DNA of 64,000 nt from CAVTQY01 sp963736975. Its GTDB lineage: Bacteria; Pseudomonadota; Alphaproteobacteria; Acetobacterales; Acetobacteraceae. The stretch lies in contig CAVTQY010000001.1 of the NCBI GenBank assembly GCA_963736975.1, positions 3,410,001-3,474,000 on the forward strand, given 5' to 3'. Position numbers and translations under genes: made by a program. Shown here piece after piece: positions 56,503 to 64,000 of this stretch. Positions within the stretch are counted from its first letter, which is position 1, and each line of letters starts with the position of its first letter. The notes under the pieces are model-generated. The model had not been told where the DNA came from. It was given only the letters and a program-made list of their open reading frames with translations, and searched no databases.

Positions 56503-59500
56503 TCAGGTGTTGTTCGCAAAAAGCGCTTGCTCCGCTGCGTGGTCGGCGAGGCAGCGAAGGACGGTCATGACGATCAGTGCCTGCTCGCGGTTGAGAGGCT
56601 CGCACAGCCGATCCTCGTCGCGCGACCCGTCGTGCAGGGCGCGCAGTGCCGTGACGAGATCGTCCATGCCTCGGTCTGCAAAGTGTGCCAGTACCTGCTC
56701 GAATTCAGATTGTTTGGACGGTTGGCGCAACGCCGCGAGGACGATGCCAATTAGGCCCCGGTGGTAGCGCAGATGCAAACGCGCGGTCGGCGTTGCCGCA
56801 TATGAATGTCGCTCCCGAGCTTGATAGCGGCTCGAGGCTTCGACATCGCCCTGCTGGGTCGCGATCGTGGCGAGTATCCCGTATGTCTCCCAAATTTCCG
56901 CCGCATCCGGGTCGAGCGTCTCTCGGATTGCGACCGCTTGCTCGCCTAAGTTGCGGGCCTCACTAAGCCGCTGCGGATCGCCGCCTAACAGGTGTGCTAG
57001 GGCGCCTAGCGTTGTCGCCGCAGCGACCCGATCGTTTTCGGCATTGAACCCAGACAGAGCCTTGCGATACCACTGTTCCACTTCCGGCACAGGCCGACCC
57101 TGGACGCGGAAGACATTCGCGAGGGCCGACCACGTCGTCGCCGCATGCCTCCGGTCGCCCAGGCTATCGAAAATACGAGCGGCCTCCCGATAGACCTTCT
57201 CCGCGTCGGCGTTGGCACCGGTCGCCGCATAAGCCATACCAAGTTGATGATAGCTTATCGCAATGTCGCAGGGCTGATTAAGGCGCTCGAATGCCTGGAG
57301 ACCGATCCGAAAACTCTCTATCGCAAGTTCCAGAAACTCTGGATGCAGGTAGCTCTTTTGCAAATAAACCATTCCGAGACGACCCGCGCTAGCACCCATA
57401 CCCGATCCATCTCTGAGTTCCTGGCTTATCGCCATTGCTGATCGATACTCTGCTTCAGCGTTTTCCAGATCGCCCCGTGTCCTGTGCACATCGCCGAGCA
57501 CGCAACGGGTGTCCGCCTCCAGATCGCGGAGCTGGCGGTCAGCTTGCAGAGTCGCCAATTCACTCAGTGCCTCCTGGAGCGTGGCTTGTGCTCGATCCAG
57601 TCGCCCTTGTCCGATCAGGCATACCGCCATTCGCCTAAGGATCGCTCCGCGTCGATAGGAAGGAGTGTTATCAAAATGGCAGATAATATTCGCGAATATT
57701 GCCTCGGCCGCGGCGAATTGTCCCCTTTCTGAAAGTCGATTCCCCAGATCCGCCTGCGCGAGAAACCAAGCCTCCGATCCGATCTTACCTGCGCGCTCGA
57801 CGGCCCACTCTGTCAAGGCGTCCAGGTCGCGTGTCCTACCAGCGTCCTTTAAGTAGTGACGGACGCGCTCCGCGAAATCCGCGGCGAAGTCTTCCCCGTG
57901 CTCCAACGCATCGAACACCCCGGCGAGCAAGTTCGATAGCTCGAGGCGCGCGAGCACCCGTGCGGCTTCGCCAAACGCAAGGTCGGGCGCATAAAGGTCT
58001 GGATCATAAAGTGCCGCTGACAACCAATAATAAGATGACCGGTACCTCTGGCGAAGAACCGCTAGCTGCTCCGGCACAAGTCGCTCACGCATCGCGGAGG
58101 CCAGGGTCGGATGGAAGCGGAGGAACGGCTCGTCCCTCCCCGGGATTGCCTCCACCACCATAAGCCCGGCCTGCCGCAGTCCCTCGCGCAATCGCCCCCA
58201 TCGTGCTTCGTCGAGGTCCAACACCTGGATGAGCACCCGCTCCCACGCCCCGTCGATAAACACGCCAAGGCCCGGCAGTGCCGCCTGCGCCTCCGGGTCC
58301 AGCCGCCCCAGCGATAGCGTCAGTGACGCCAGTAGGGGATCACCGTTCCTGGCCAGTTGCGTCCGCAACGCCTCGGCGACATCCGCGACGCGGCGCTGTT
58401 TCAGCACCCCCGTCAGCACGCCGATCGATAGCGGATGGAACCCGACCCGGGCGAACAATTCCCGCGCCACCTCCGGCGGGGGAATTAGGACGGACGGCTC
58501 GGGCGGCAGTTGAAGCAGCGCCTGAAACCAGTCCAGCGCATCCAGCGGCGCCAGCCCCGCTAGCCTCAAATGCCGGCAGCGATTGCTGCCCTCGGCTGAA
58601 TAGTCCTTATGCCCCAAATCGTCCGGCCGAGTGGTGAGCAGCACTCGGCTTCCTTCCTGCGCCGACCAGGAAGAGGCTTCGGTCAGCAGGTCTGTCCGCG
58701 CCTCAGGTGTTAACGCCTCCAGGTTGTCCAGAATCAGGAGTGTTGATGTCCGCCGTAATGCTTCCAGAGCGGCCTTGGCGTCGATCAGGTCGGCGCCCAG
58801 CATCGTGCTGAGCGTGCTGAGCGCCAGTTGCACCGCATCGGCGCCCTGGAAGCCCGCGTATGATACGAAGCAGACCCGCTCGAACAGACCGCTGCGCAGC
58901 AGCCAACGCCCGGCCTCGATTGCCAAGGCCGTCTTGCCCTGGCCGCCGAAGCCCGAGATAACGATGCGCCGCGTGCCGCCCACGAACCAACTTTCTAAAT
59001 AACGTAATTCTCGGGCGCGTCCATGAAATCCTGACTCTTGTGCTTCAAGCAGGTTGTGCCTCGGCTCGGGGAGCGCTTCGGAGGTCTCGGCGACTTGTTT
59101 CAATAGTGCACCGTCCGTGCCGGCCTGATACAGCGCGGGCACGAACCAATCCTGCAGCGTCAGCTGAACCGTCCCGCTGGGCCGCTGGTGTTCGCCACGT
59201 TCCGGATTAGCGTAAAGTTGAGTCCGAGCGAAGTCTAGCGCTGCGCCGATCGGCCGTCCGGCCGCCAGATCGCGATAAAAGTAGCGGCTCAACGCGCGGG
59301 TTGTGGCGACCAGCACCGATTGTGTCATCGCCAGTACCGACGGGATGCCCGCCCGAATCAGGCGCGGCGCGACACTGCCCAGGGCGTCCTCGCCGCTTAC
59401 CATGGCGGACTGACAGGCAGAGAGGATGACGAGCCCGACCCGCTTGCTTTGCAACAGATCGCCAAACATCGACGCCGGGACGAGGTCGGAACTGTGCGCC

Positions 59501-59622
59501 TCGTCCTCGTCCTCAAACAGCAGATATCCTTGGTGCGCTGTAGTCTCGGATGTGCGAAGCAAGTGGCCTGGTGGAGGTGGGGAAGGCGAGGAGGCAGGCA
59601 GTGTTCCAGCGGGTGACACCAT
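56503..59622 (-). pseudogene. CHAT-NTPase-TPR protein, N-terminus missing
   Basis: A STAND-type protein of about 1,040 residues. It starts inside a caspase-like CHAT protease domain (GYLLFEDEDEAHSSDLVPAS; catalytic Cys in VILSACQSAMVSGEDALGSV). An NB-ARC-like NTPase follows (Walker A GFGGQGKTALAIE; Walker B STLLILDNLEAL), then a winged-helix region and about ten TPR units. The GHG histidine block and earlier part of the CHAT domain are missing; sequence before about 59600 belongs to the antirepressor gene. The frame extends to 59844 without CHAT sense. Intact relatives are proposed immune or cell-death sensors. Confidence 0.8.
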
Positions 59623-59743
59623 GCCGATGGCCCACCCGCTCGCCTCCTGCAACGGGATGGCCAGAGCAAAAGGCCGCGGCTGGTTTGATTCGCCAAACTG
59701 ACGAATCAAAGGCGACGTCCGCAGTATGGACGTCCCTTGCCGC

Positions 59744-60537
59744 TCAGGCTGCCTCCTTGGCGCTCCGCTGTTCCAGCAACATCGCCACTTTGGCGGCCCC
59801 GGCGGGAGTGAAGCACGCTTGATCCTTCGACCACACAGAACCATCAGCCCGGGTGAAACTGATCATCTTGTGCGTCATCCATCCACGGTCGATGACGTTC
59901 TGATACGCCACCAACGGTGGCTTTTTCCCTTCCGGCCAGTAGCCGTCTGGACGGCGGCGGAAACACCAGTAGATTTTCTCCTCCAGGAAGTCGCCGAACC
60001 AAAGCGGAGGGACGCCACACGCCTTCGCGACATTGCTGATGGTGATCACGCCCGACGTATCAGCCAGCCGTGACCATGCCGCGGCCTGTGGCGCGAGCTC
60101 GTTGACCTTCGCCTCCAGCGCGATCACCTGCTCAGTATATCCGATGAGTGCCGCCCGGAGCGCACGGGGATCATTCAGCGGTTGCACGGCCGGCTGGGCA
60201 CCTCGCTCGTATTCGTTCGAACCGCCGCACGATCTCGACCGTAATCTCCGTGGCGGTAGGCGTCTCGCTTTTGGCGGTGATGAAGAGCGCCTGCCGGCGG
60301 TTGAGGTAGAAGGACTTCCCAGGCCGGCCGCCGTTTTCGTCAGGGGTTTTTGCCATTGTGGCAAGAACCCCAAGCCCAGCTAAAGCTCCGCTTTGCCGGC
60401 GGATCAGTTTCCTGATGTCGATTGGTTGCGAGAAGCCAAGGCGCTCGGGCCAAGTCAGTATCGAGGATGCGCGGCTCACCTTCGACAGGCCGCACGACCA
60501 GTTCGCGGCCGGGGGGGCCTGCGATGATGGCGTTCAT
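59744..60537 (-). pseudogene. Phage antirepressor (KilAC-type), frame broken twice
   Basis: Three collinear pieces in different frames make one protein. MNAIIAGPPGRELVVRPVEG and EPRILDTDLARA are in the first. LGFSQPIDIRKLIRRQSGAL and the Bro/ANT-like FYLNRRQALFITAKSETPTA are in the second. YERGAQPAVQPLNDPRALRA and the C-terminal KilAC domain (VITISNVAKACGVPPLWFGD, RADGSVWSKDQACFTPAGAA) are in the third. The breaks are at about 60450 and 60215. Antirepressors of this kind free prophages from repression. The 3' end abuts the truncated CHAT gene. Confidence 0.75.
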
Positions 60538-60734
60538 GGCTGGCCTCCATGTGACCGAAGCCACACGATGAACTCGGCACGCGGGATCAGCACGCGGCGG
60601 CCGATTTTCAGCCAGGCCGGCGCATCGGGGCGCCGCAGCAGTTTGTCGAGGCTCACCGTGCTGATGTGCGCGACATTCGCGGCTTCAACGCGGGTCAGGA
60701 ACTCATCCGGGTTGGTTTGTTCGGTTGCAGTCAT
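60534..60734 (-). CDS. AlpA/excisionase-like HTH protein
   Basis: A 66-residue MerR-like helix-turn-helix protein: FLTRVEAANVAHISTVSLDK, LLRRPDAPAWLKIGRRVLIP and RAEFIVWLRSHG. The ATG at 60734 is preferred to the in-frame ATG at 60746, because AAAGG is only 2 bases from the latter, and the latter lies inside a 10-base inverted repeat. It overlaps the antirepressor start by 4 bases. Such proteins act as excision factors or regulators in phage-like islands. Confidence 0.8.
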   Translation of the reverse strand: MTATEQTNPDEFLTRVEAANVAHISTVSLDKLLRRPDAPAWLKIGRRVLIPRAEFIVWLRSHGGQP

Positions 60735-60737
60735 TTT

Positions 60738-60765
60738 GAGCATCACCTTTCAATTGGTGATGCTC
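60738..60765. promoter_or_regulatory. Perfect inverted repeat over the AlpA-like gene leader
   Basis: GAGCATCACC (60738-60747) and GGTGATGCTC (60756-60765) are separated by TTTCAATT. The 10-base arms with an 8-base AT-rich centre lie just upstream of the chosen start and cover the ribosome-binding region. It could be an operator for the AlpA-like protein or an mRNA hairpin blocking translation. Confidence 0.6.
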
Positions 60766-60886
60766 GTTTGCTTTCACGACCGATTGGCAGTGGAGGTTCC
60801 TGCCCTTCGCAGGGACCGGGGCGCCATGCGGAGCGTGAACCAAATCTGTCGCCCGCGGATTGCGCCGATGCAACCGCCCCGTCGTT

Positions 60887-61585
60887 TTAGGGCAGCTCCG
60901 AGGTGAAACCGAACGGATTGCTGCCGGGAATGTAGTCATCGAGGGTGAAGGCCGGAAGCGAGAAGGGATCGGGCTGCTGTTGGTGCATCGTTTTCGCGCC
61001 GCACACCGCGAAATCGACAGAATATCCGTTCTCGCGCAGTTTCGCTGCGCAAGCCTGAAGATGACCGCCCCCAGTGCATACGTCGTCCACGAGCACGACC
61101 CGCCGTGGCAATCCCCCTGAAGAAGGGACGAATGCGAGCTCCTGATAAAGCTGCCAGGCTTGCCGCGGGCCGCCCGACTGCGCCTTTTCCAGTGTCTTCT
61201 TCCACCGCAGCGCCGGGTATGGAGTGACCCCTTGGCGCCATCTCGCTGCAAGTTTCTGCGTCAGCACCAAGGTCGGGAACGGCTCGTCAATGGCGGAGAT
61301 CAGCGCCGACTTGTTGGGCACCGGGACAAGACAGATTCCACCGAGATATTTCCGGTGATGCAGGATTCGTAGAGTCGCCCATGTCACGAAGATTTCAGTC
61401 GCCACCTCCGGATGCTCCGGATCGATCCGCTTCCATTTTCCGTCCGGCGCCTTGATATCTGCATAATTAGAGAAAGCTCGCCCCTTCAACGCATGCACGA
61501 ACACCAGTGCATCGTAATCAGTGCCGCGCATGCCGGAGACCGAGACAGTCAGATACTGCGCGAATGCTTCAACCGTGATCGGCAT
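60887..61585 (-). CDS. Phosphoribosyltransferase-fold protein coupled to a DprA-like gene
   Basis: A 232-residue protein with a type I PRTase PRPP loop, RRVVLVDDVCTGGGHLQACA, near the C-terminus. The N-terminal part contains YDALVFVHALKGRAF, GGICLVPVPNKSAL and WRQGVTPYPALRWKK. It resembles ComF in the PRTase part but lacks the zinc finger. The ATG at 61585 overlaps the end of the DprA-like gene by 17 bases, so the two are co-translated. PRTase plus DprA/SLOG pairings are known from conflict-system surveys, where a nucleotide signal is suspected; function here is inferred. Confidence 0.7.
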   Translation of the reverse strand: MPITVEAFAQYLTVSVSGMRGTDYDALVFVHALKGRAFSNYADIKAPDGKWKRIDPEHPEVATEIFVTWATLRILHHRKYLGGICLVPVPNKSALISAIDEPFPTLVLTQKLAARWRQGVTPYPALRWKKTLEKAQSGGPRQAWQLYQELAFVPSSGGLPRRVVLVDDVCTGGGHLQACAAKLRENGYSVDFAVCGAKTMHQQQPDPFSLPAFTLDDYIPGSNPFGFTSELP

Positions 61586-62426
61586 CGGAAGAAACGCCCA
61601 GCACACTGGGCAGCAGCTCGAAACGATCGAGCACGTGCACGGTCGGGTAATGCAGAAACTTGGCTGGCCAGCTCACGCGGTTGTCGTTGACTAATGATCT
61701 GAGGATGAAGAGCGGACGCCCGAGGTTCACGCATTCGACAGCCTGATGAAGCGTGCCAGAGGTATCCGAGGCCTCAATGATGACCGTCGCGTCGCACAAG
61801 GCGGCCATGGTGCGATTTCGCTGCGGGAAATTTGCCGGATAAACAGGGCTGCCCCACTCGAACTGCGAGATCAGCAAATGCTTCCGGTAGATTTCCTCTT
61901 GAAGGGGTGCATTGCCGCGGGGATTGCAGCGATCCATCGGTGTGCCGATGACTGCAATGGTCCGTCCGCGGGCTGCGAGGGCCGCTGTGTGCGCCTCGGT
62001 ATCAACGCCGATTGCCAAGCCTGAAACGACGACGATCTGCCAGCGCGCTAGCATGGAGGCCAGCTTGCGGGTGCGCCTCACGCCGTCCGGAGAGACCGCT
62101 CGGGTGCCGACCACGGCTACGCAGGGAGATCGCAATAGCGACAGATCGCCTGCCATATAGAGCAGGACCGATCGGGATCTGCGATCGATCTTTTCGGGCG
62201 CAGAGAATAGCTCGCCATTCCCGGGTGCCGTCAGGGCCGGGCGACCGCGCATCTGGACCGCGTGATCGAGATACATATCGACCACGTCGATCGGCGGCGA
62301 ATAGGTGTGGCGAGCAGCCCTCGCCGCTCTCGCTTCTCCAAGTGCGTCTATGGCCGGTTCCTCCGCTTTTGTCACCCGCCCGCCGCGAGGCCGCGGCGCC
62401 TTCGAATTGGCGATACCGCGCTTCAT
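61569..62426 (-). CDS. DprA-like (SLOG/Rossmann) protein
   Basis: A 285-residue protein with a DprA/Smf-type Rossmann core: SPCVAVVGTRAVSPDGVRRT, IVVVSGLAIGVDTEAHTAAL, RTIAVIGTPMDRCNPRGNAP and PVYPANFPQRNRTMAALCDA, then TVIIEASDTSGTLHQAVECV. The N-terminal SAM and C-terminal winged-helix domains of true competence DprA are absent, and a distinct N-terminal region (SPPIDVVDMYLDHAVQMRG) is present. The ATG at 62426 overlaps the upstream gene stop (ATGA). It is probably a dedicated nucleotide-ligand sensor rather than the housekeeping DprA. Confidence 0.75.
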   Translation of the reverse strand: MKRGIANSKAPRPRGGRVTKAEEPAIDALGEARAARAARHTYSPPIDVVDMYLDHAVQMRGRPALTAPGNGELFSAPEKIDRRSRSVLLYMAGDLSLLRSPCVAVVGTRAVSPDGVRRTRKLASMLARWQIVVVSGLAIGVDTEAHTAALAARGRTIAVIGTPMDRCNPRGNAPLQEEIYRKHLLISQFEWGSPVYPANFPQRNRTMAALCDATVIIEASDTSGTLHQAVECVNLGRPLFILRSLVNDNRVSWPAKFLHYPTVHVLDRFELLPSVLGVSSDADHG

Positions 62427-63190
62427 TTTCCTACCAACCTGAGGGCTGCCACTCCAGCCCATTTGCCGATCCCAGACCAGCCCGAGGCCGCCTTTGCCGC
62501 CCCGGTTCGGTGTCGTGAGAGGTCGCGGCTGATGCTGCTCATGAATTGCTCGGTCCACTGCGCCGCGTTGTCCCGGCTGAGTTGGTATGTGGTGACGGCG
62601 TGCTCGATCATGGCGCCGGGCTCCGCCTGAACGCGGCGGGTCCGGATATCGGCGGCGATGCGGTCCCTGAAAGCCCAGTACGCCAACGGACCGCGGATGG
62701 GCACGCGTTCCCGCTGCGGCGTAGCGCCTGGGCGACGCTGGGGTTCGGATGGCCGAGTGGGCGCGGCCGTCCTCCGCGCCGTCTGCGGCCCGCGATTGGC
62801 CCGCTGGCGCGTCGGCGGGGCGGTCATGGCGTGGCGCAACTCGGCCAGCGAGTTGTCCGCGGCAGCAACCGCCTTCACCATCCGTTCGGCGTCGGGATCC
62901 TGCCCGGCACAGATTCGCACCTTGCGTTCGCCCTCTATTGCGCAGCGTGCGGCAGCCTGTGCCGCCCGGCCGATGGCGATGATGATCTGGTCCCGGGCGG
63001 CGCCGTCATACTGGGCGGCAAGTGCGGCCGGTCCCGCGGCACGGCGGACGGCATCGACGAATCCGAGCCGGTTTGATGTCGCCTCATTGCCGGCGGCGAG
63101 AACAACGGCGTCTTCTTCCGGGATACCGCTGCGGATATGGGCTGCGGCCCATGCGTGCACCCTGGTGTCGCTCTCCGGTGTGGTGCTCAC
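62423..63190 (-). CDS. Uncharacterised protein of the DprA-PRTase operon
   Basis: A 255-residue protein starting at GTG 63190, which overlaps the upstream stop (GTGA). The N-terminal half is Ala-rich helical (VHAWAAAHIRSGIPEEDAVV, AARDQIIIAIGRAAQAAARC), the middle is a Pro/Arg-rich linker, and the C-terminal part (RGPLAYWAFRDRIAADIRTR, ALRLVGK) is helical again. No family was recognised. It overlaps the DprA-like gene by 4 bases. Confidence 0.65.
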   Translation of the reverse strand: MSTTPESDTRVHAWAAAHIRSGIPEEDAVVLAAGNEATSNRLGFVDAVRRAAGPAALAAQYDGAARDQIIIAIGRAAQAAARCAIEGERKVRICAGQDPDAERMVKAVAAADNSLAELRHAMTAPPTRQRANRGPQTARRTAAPTRPSEPQRRPGATPQRERVPIRGPLAYWAFRDRIAADIRTRRVQAEPGAMIEHAVTTYQLSRDNAAQWTEQFMSSISRDLSRHRTGAAKAASGWSGIGKWAGVAALRLVGK

Positions 63191-63465
63191 GATGCGGCCG
63201 CTGGGGCGGTCTCGCCCGTGAATCCGATGCAGAACAAGGCCGGCGCGGCGTCGCTCGGATTCGGGTTCGCCATGCAGCGGAAGAGCTGTTTGGTGCGCAA
63301 ACCACCCTCCCCAATGCGGAGTCCGCATCCGCAAAGCGCCGTCACCTCCCTGTTCTCCCGGCCGCAGTCCAAGCACACGAACGCCTGGTCACCAACACGC
63401 TGCATCAGCCGGGAGAGGCATCTTCGGCATACATGGTCAACGGGGAGGTATCCGCCGTCAGGCAT
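63187..63465 (-). CDS. Small zinc-ribbon protein
   Basis: A 92-residue protein with zinc-ligand pairs CRRC and CLDC in its N-terminal half, then CGCG and FRC further on; the arrangement C-x2-C...C-x2-C suggests one zinc ribbon. No enzyme motif. The start ATG at 63465 lies within the end of the upstream broken gene, and its stop overlaps the next gene. Probably a phage- or plasmid-type accessory protein. Confidence 0.6.
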   Translation of the reverse strand: MPDGGYLPVDHVCRRCLSRLMQRVGDQAFVCLDCGRENREVTALCGCGLRIGEGGLRTKQLFRCMANPNPSDAAPALFCIGFTGETAPAAAS

Positions 63466-63961
63466 CGTTCCCAGGCCTCGCGAAGAACATGGCGCCCTCG
63501 GCCCGGCGTGCCGTGGCTATGATCGTCTCCACCAAGCCGGTGGTGCGCTCTTCGCGAACCACACGCACCCCGCCCGAACTCAACAACGGCTACGCTGACC
63601 GGATGAAGCCTGTCACACAGGGCCGGCCGGCTCCCTTTGGCGTTCTTGCCGACAAGAGCCTCTCTATTTCTATTGTAACAGCTTATGCAAAACCGTCCGT
63701 TGATCAGGCGCGCCGAATATTTTGTCCAACGGGCGCAATGGTCGCCATGGCCGTGGTCGCCTCGCTTGTGACGACCACCCGCTCTCCCGCATTGCCCGCA
63801 CCGATTGGGCAGCCGCGGCAGTTCCACAGGGATTCGTTCGGATACACTCTGTAGCGCGGATCCTGGTTGGCCCGGCGCCACATGCGCGCGCATCCGGCGC
63901 GCATCATCTTGGCGTGAAGCTTCGTGCACTCGAACATATCCAGGGGCGGCTGATCGCTCAT
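63405..63961 (-). pseudogene. Cys-rich phage-type protein, frame broken
   Basis: The N-terminal part MSDQPPLDMFECTKLHAKMM, then RAGCARMWRRANQDPRYRVY and LWNCRGCPIGAGNAG, is in one frame to about 63760. The second part, YSARLINGRFCISCYNRNRE, then ALVGKNAKGSRPALCDRLHP, is in another. The four-cysteine blocks C-x(n)-C and FCISCYNR look like two zinc sites of one protein seen in alphaproteobacterial phages. The first ATG overlaps the stop of a gene that enters from the right window edge. Confidence 0.55.
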
Positions 63962-64000
63962 GCAGCAACGGCCATGGCGGCGACGACCGGCCTGGCGCCA
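63958..64000 (-). CDS. 3' end of a gene cut by the window edge
   Basis: The last 13 codons of a minus-strand reading (...GARPVVAAMAVAA stop) overlap the next start as ATGA, implying that the zinc-protein/DprA/PRTase operon continues to the right. Nothing can be said about the product. Confidence 0.4.
   Translation of the reverse strand, partial: GARPVVAAMAVAA

Noticed and set aside
61569..62426. Housekeeping competence DprA with ComF
   Set aside because: The protein lacks the SAM and winged-helix domains, the PRTase has no zinc finger, and the genes are coupled in a phage-like module.

Overview
The window is GC-rich DNA whose gene families fit an alphaproteobacterium, probably Acetobacteraceae or another Rhodospirillales member: a TPR gene running into ispE, a small DUF1127 protein, DUF3300 and DUF2950 proteins, and an extra PLPLAGEV-type repeat peptide inside a gene. 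The assignment rests on protein families and style only; no rRNA is present.

Layout. 1-16.5 kb is chromosomal metabolism: a TPR protein (5' cut) with ispE, an aminopeptidase P, a DUF1127 protein, an MFS transporter with an enolase-superfamily sugar-acid dehydratase, a luciferase-like oxidoreductase, DUF3300 and DUF2950 envelope proteins, a MarR-RuBisCO-like protein-cupin-orphan operon, a CLC chloride channel and a lipocalin-like protein. 17.2-31.5 kb is one continuous plus-strand operon for a high-affinity (group 1h, 'actinobacterial type') [NiFe]-hydrogenase. It holds hhyS and hhyL, a NifU-like protein, three proteins characteristic of this cluster type, a maturation protease, a 33-residue membrane peptide, hypF, hypC, a SIS-domain protein, hypD, hypE, hypA, hypB and a nickel permease. 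Most junctions overlap by 1-4 bases. The set supplies the two catalytic subunits, the Fe(CN)2CO ligand-making enzymes, nickel uptake and insertion, and C-terminal processing.

31.5-35.9 kb is a graveyard of mobile DNA: an IS110 remnant, a truncated phage or plasmid replication-type ATPase with iteron-like repeats, a broken phage-type gene and an IS630 remnant. 35.9-48.4 kb is a type 1 BREX phage-defence operon on the minus strand (brxA-brxB-brxC-pglX-pglZ-brxL). A broken SRAP (YedK) gene, IS-like repeats and a tRNA-Arg follow. 49.9-53.6 kb has small secreted or lipoproteins, an LprI-like protein, a HicA/HicB-type toxin-antitoxin pair and an ImmA/IrrE peptidase. 54.0-55.8 kb is an internally deleted IS91-type element. 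56.5-59.7 kb is a CHAT-NTPase-TPR protein that has lost its 5' end. 59.7-64 kb is a phage-like or integrated module: a broken antirepressor, an AlpA-like HTH protein, and an overlapping operon of zinc-ribbon proteins, an orphan, a DprA-like (SLOG) protein and a phosphoribosyltransferase.

A general feature is that many otherwise well-conserved genes (the NifU-like gene, hypF, brxL, pglX, brxA, the lprI-like gene, the antirepressor, and even the T-loop of the tRNA) are interrupted by what looks like a single-base insertion or deletion. Either the assembly carries indel errors or several systems here are decaying. This matters most for whether the hydrogenase and BREX systems work.
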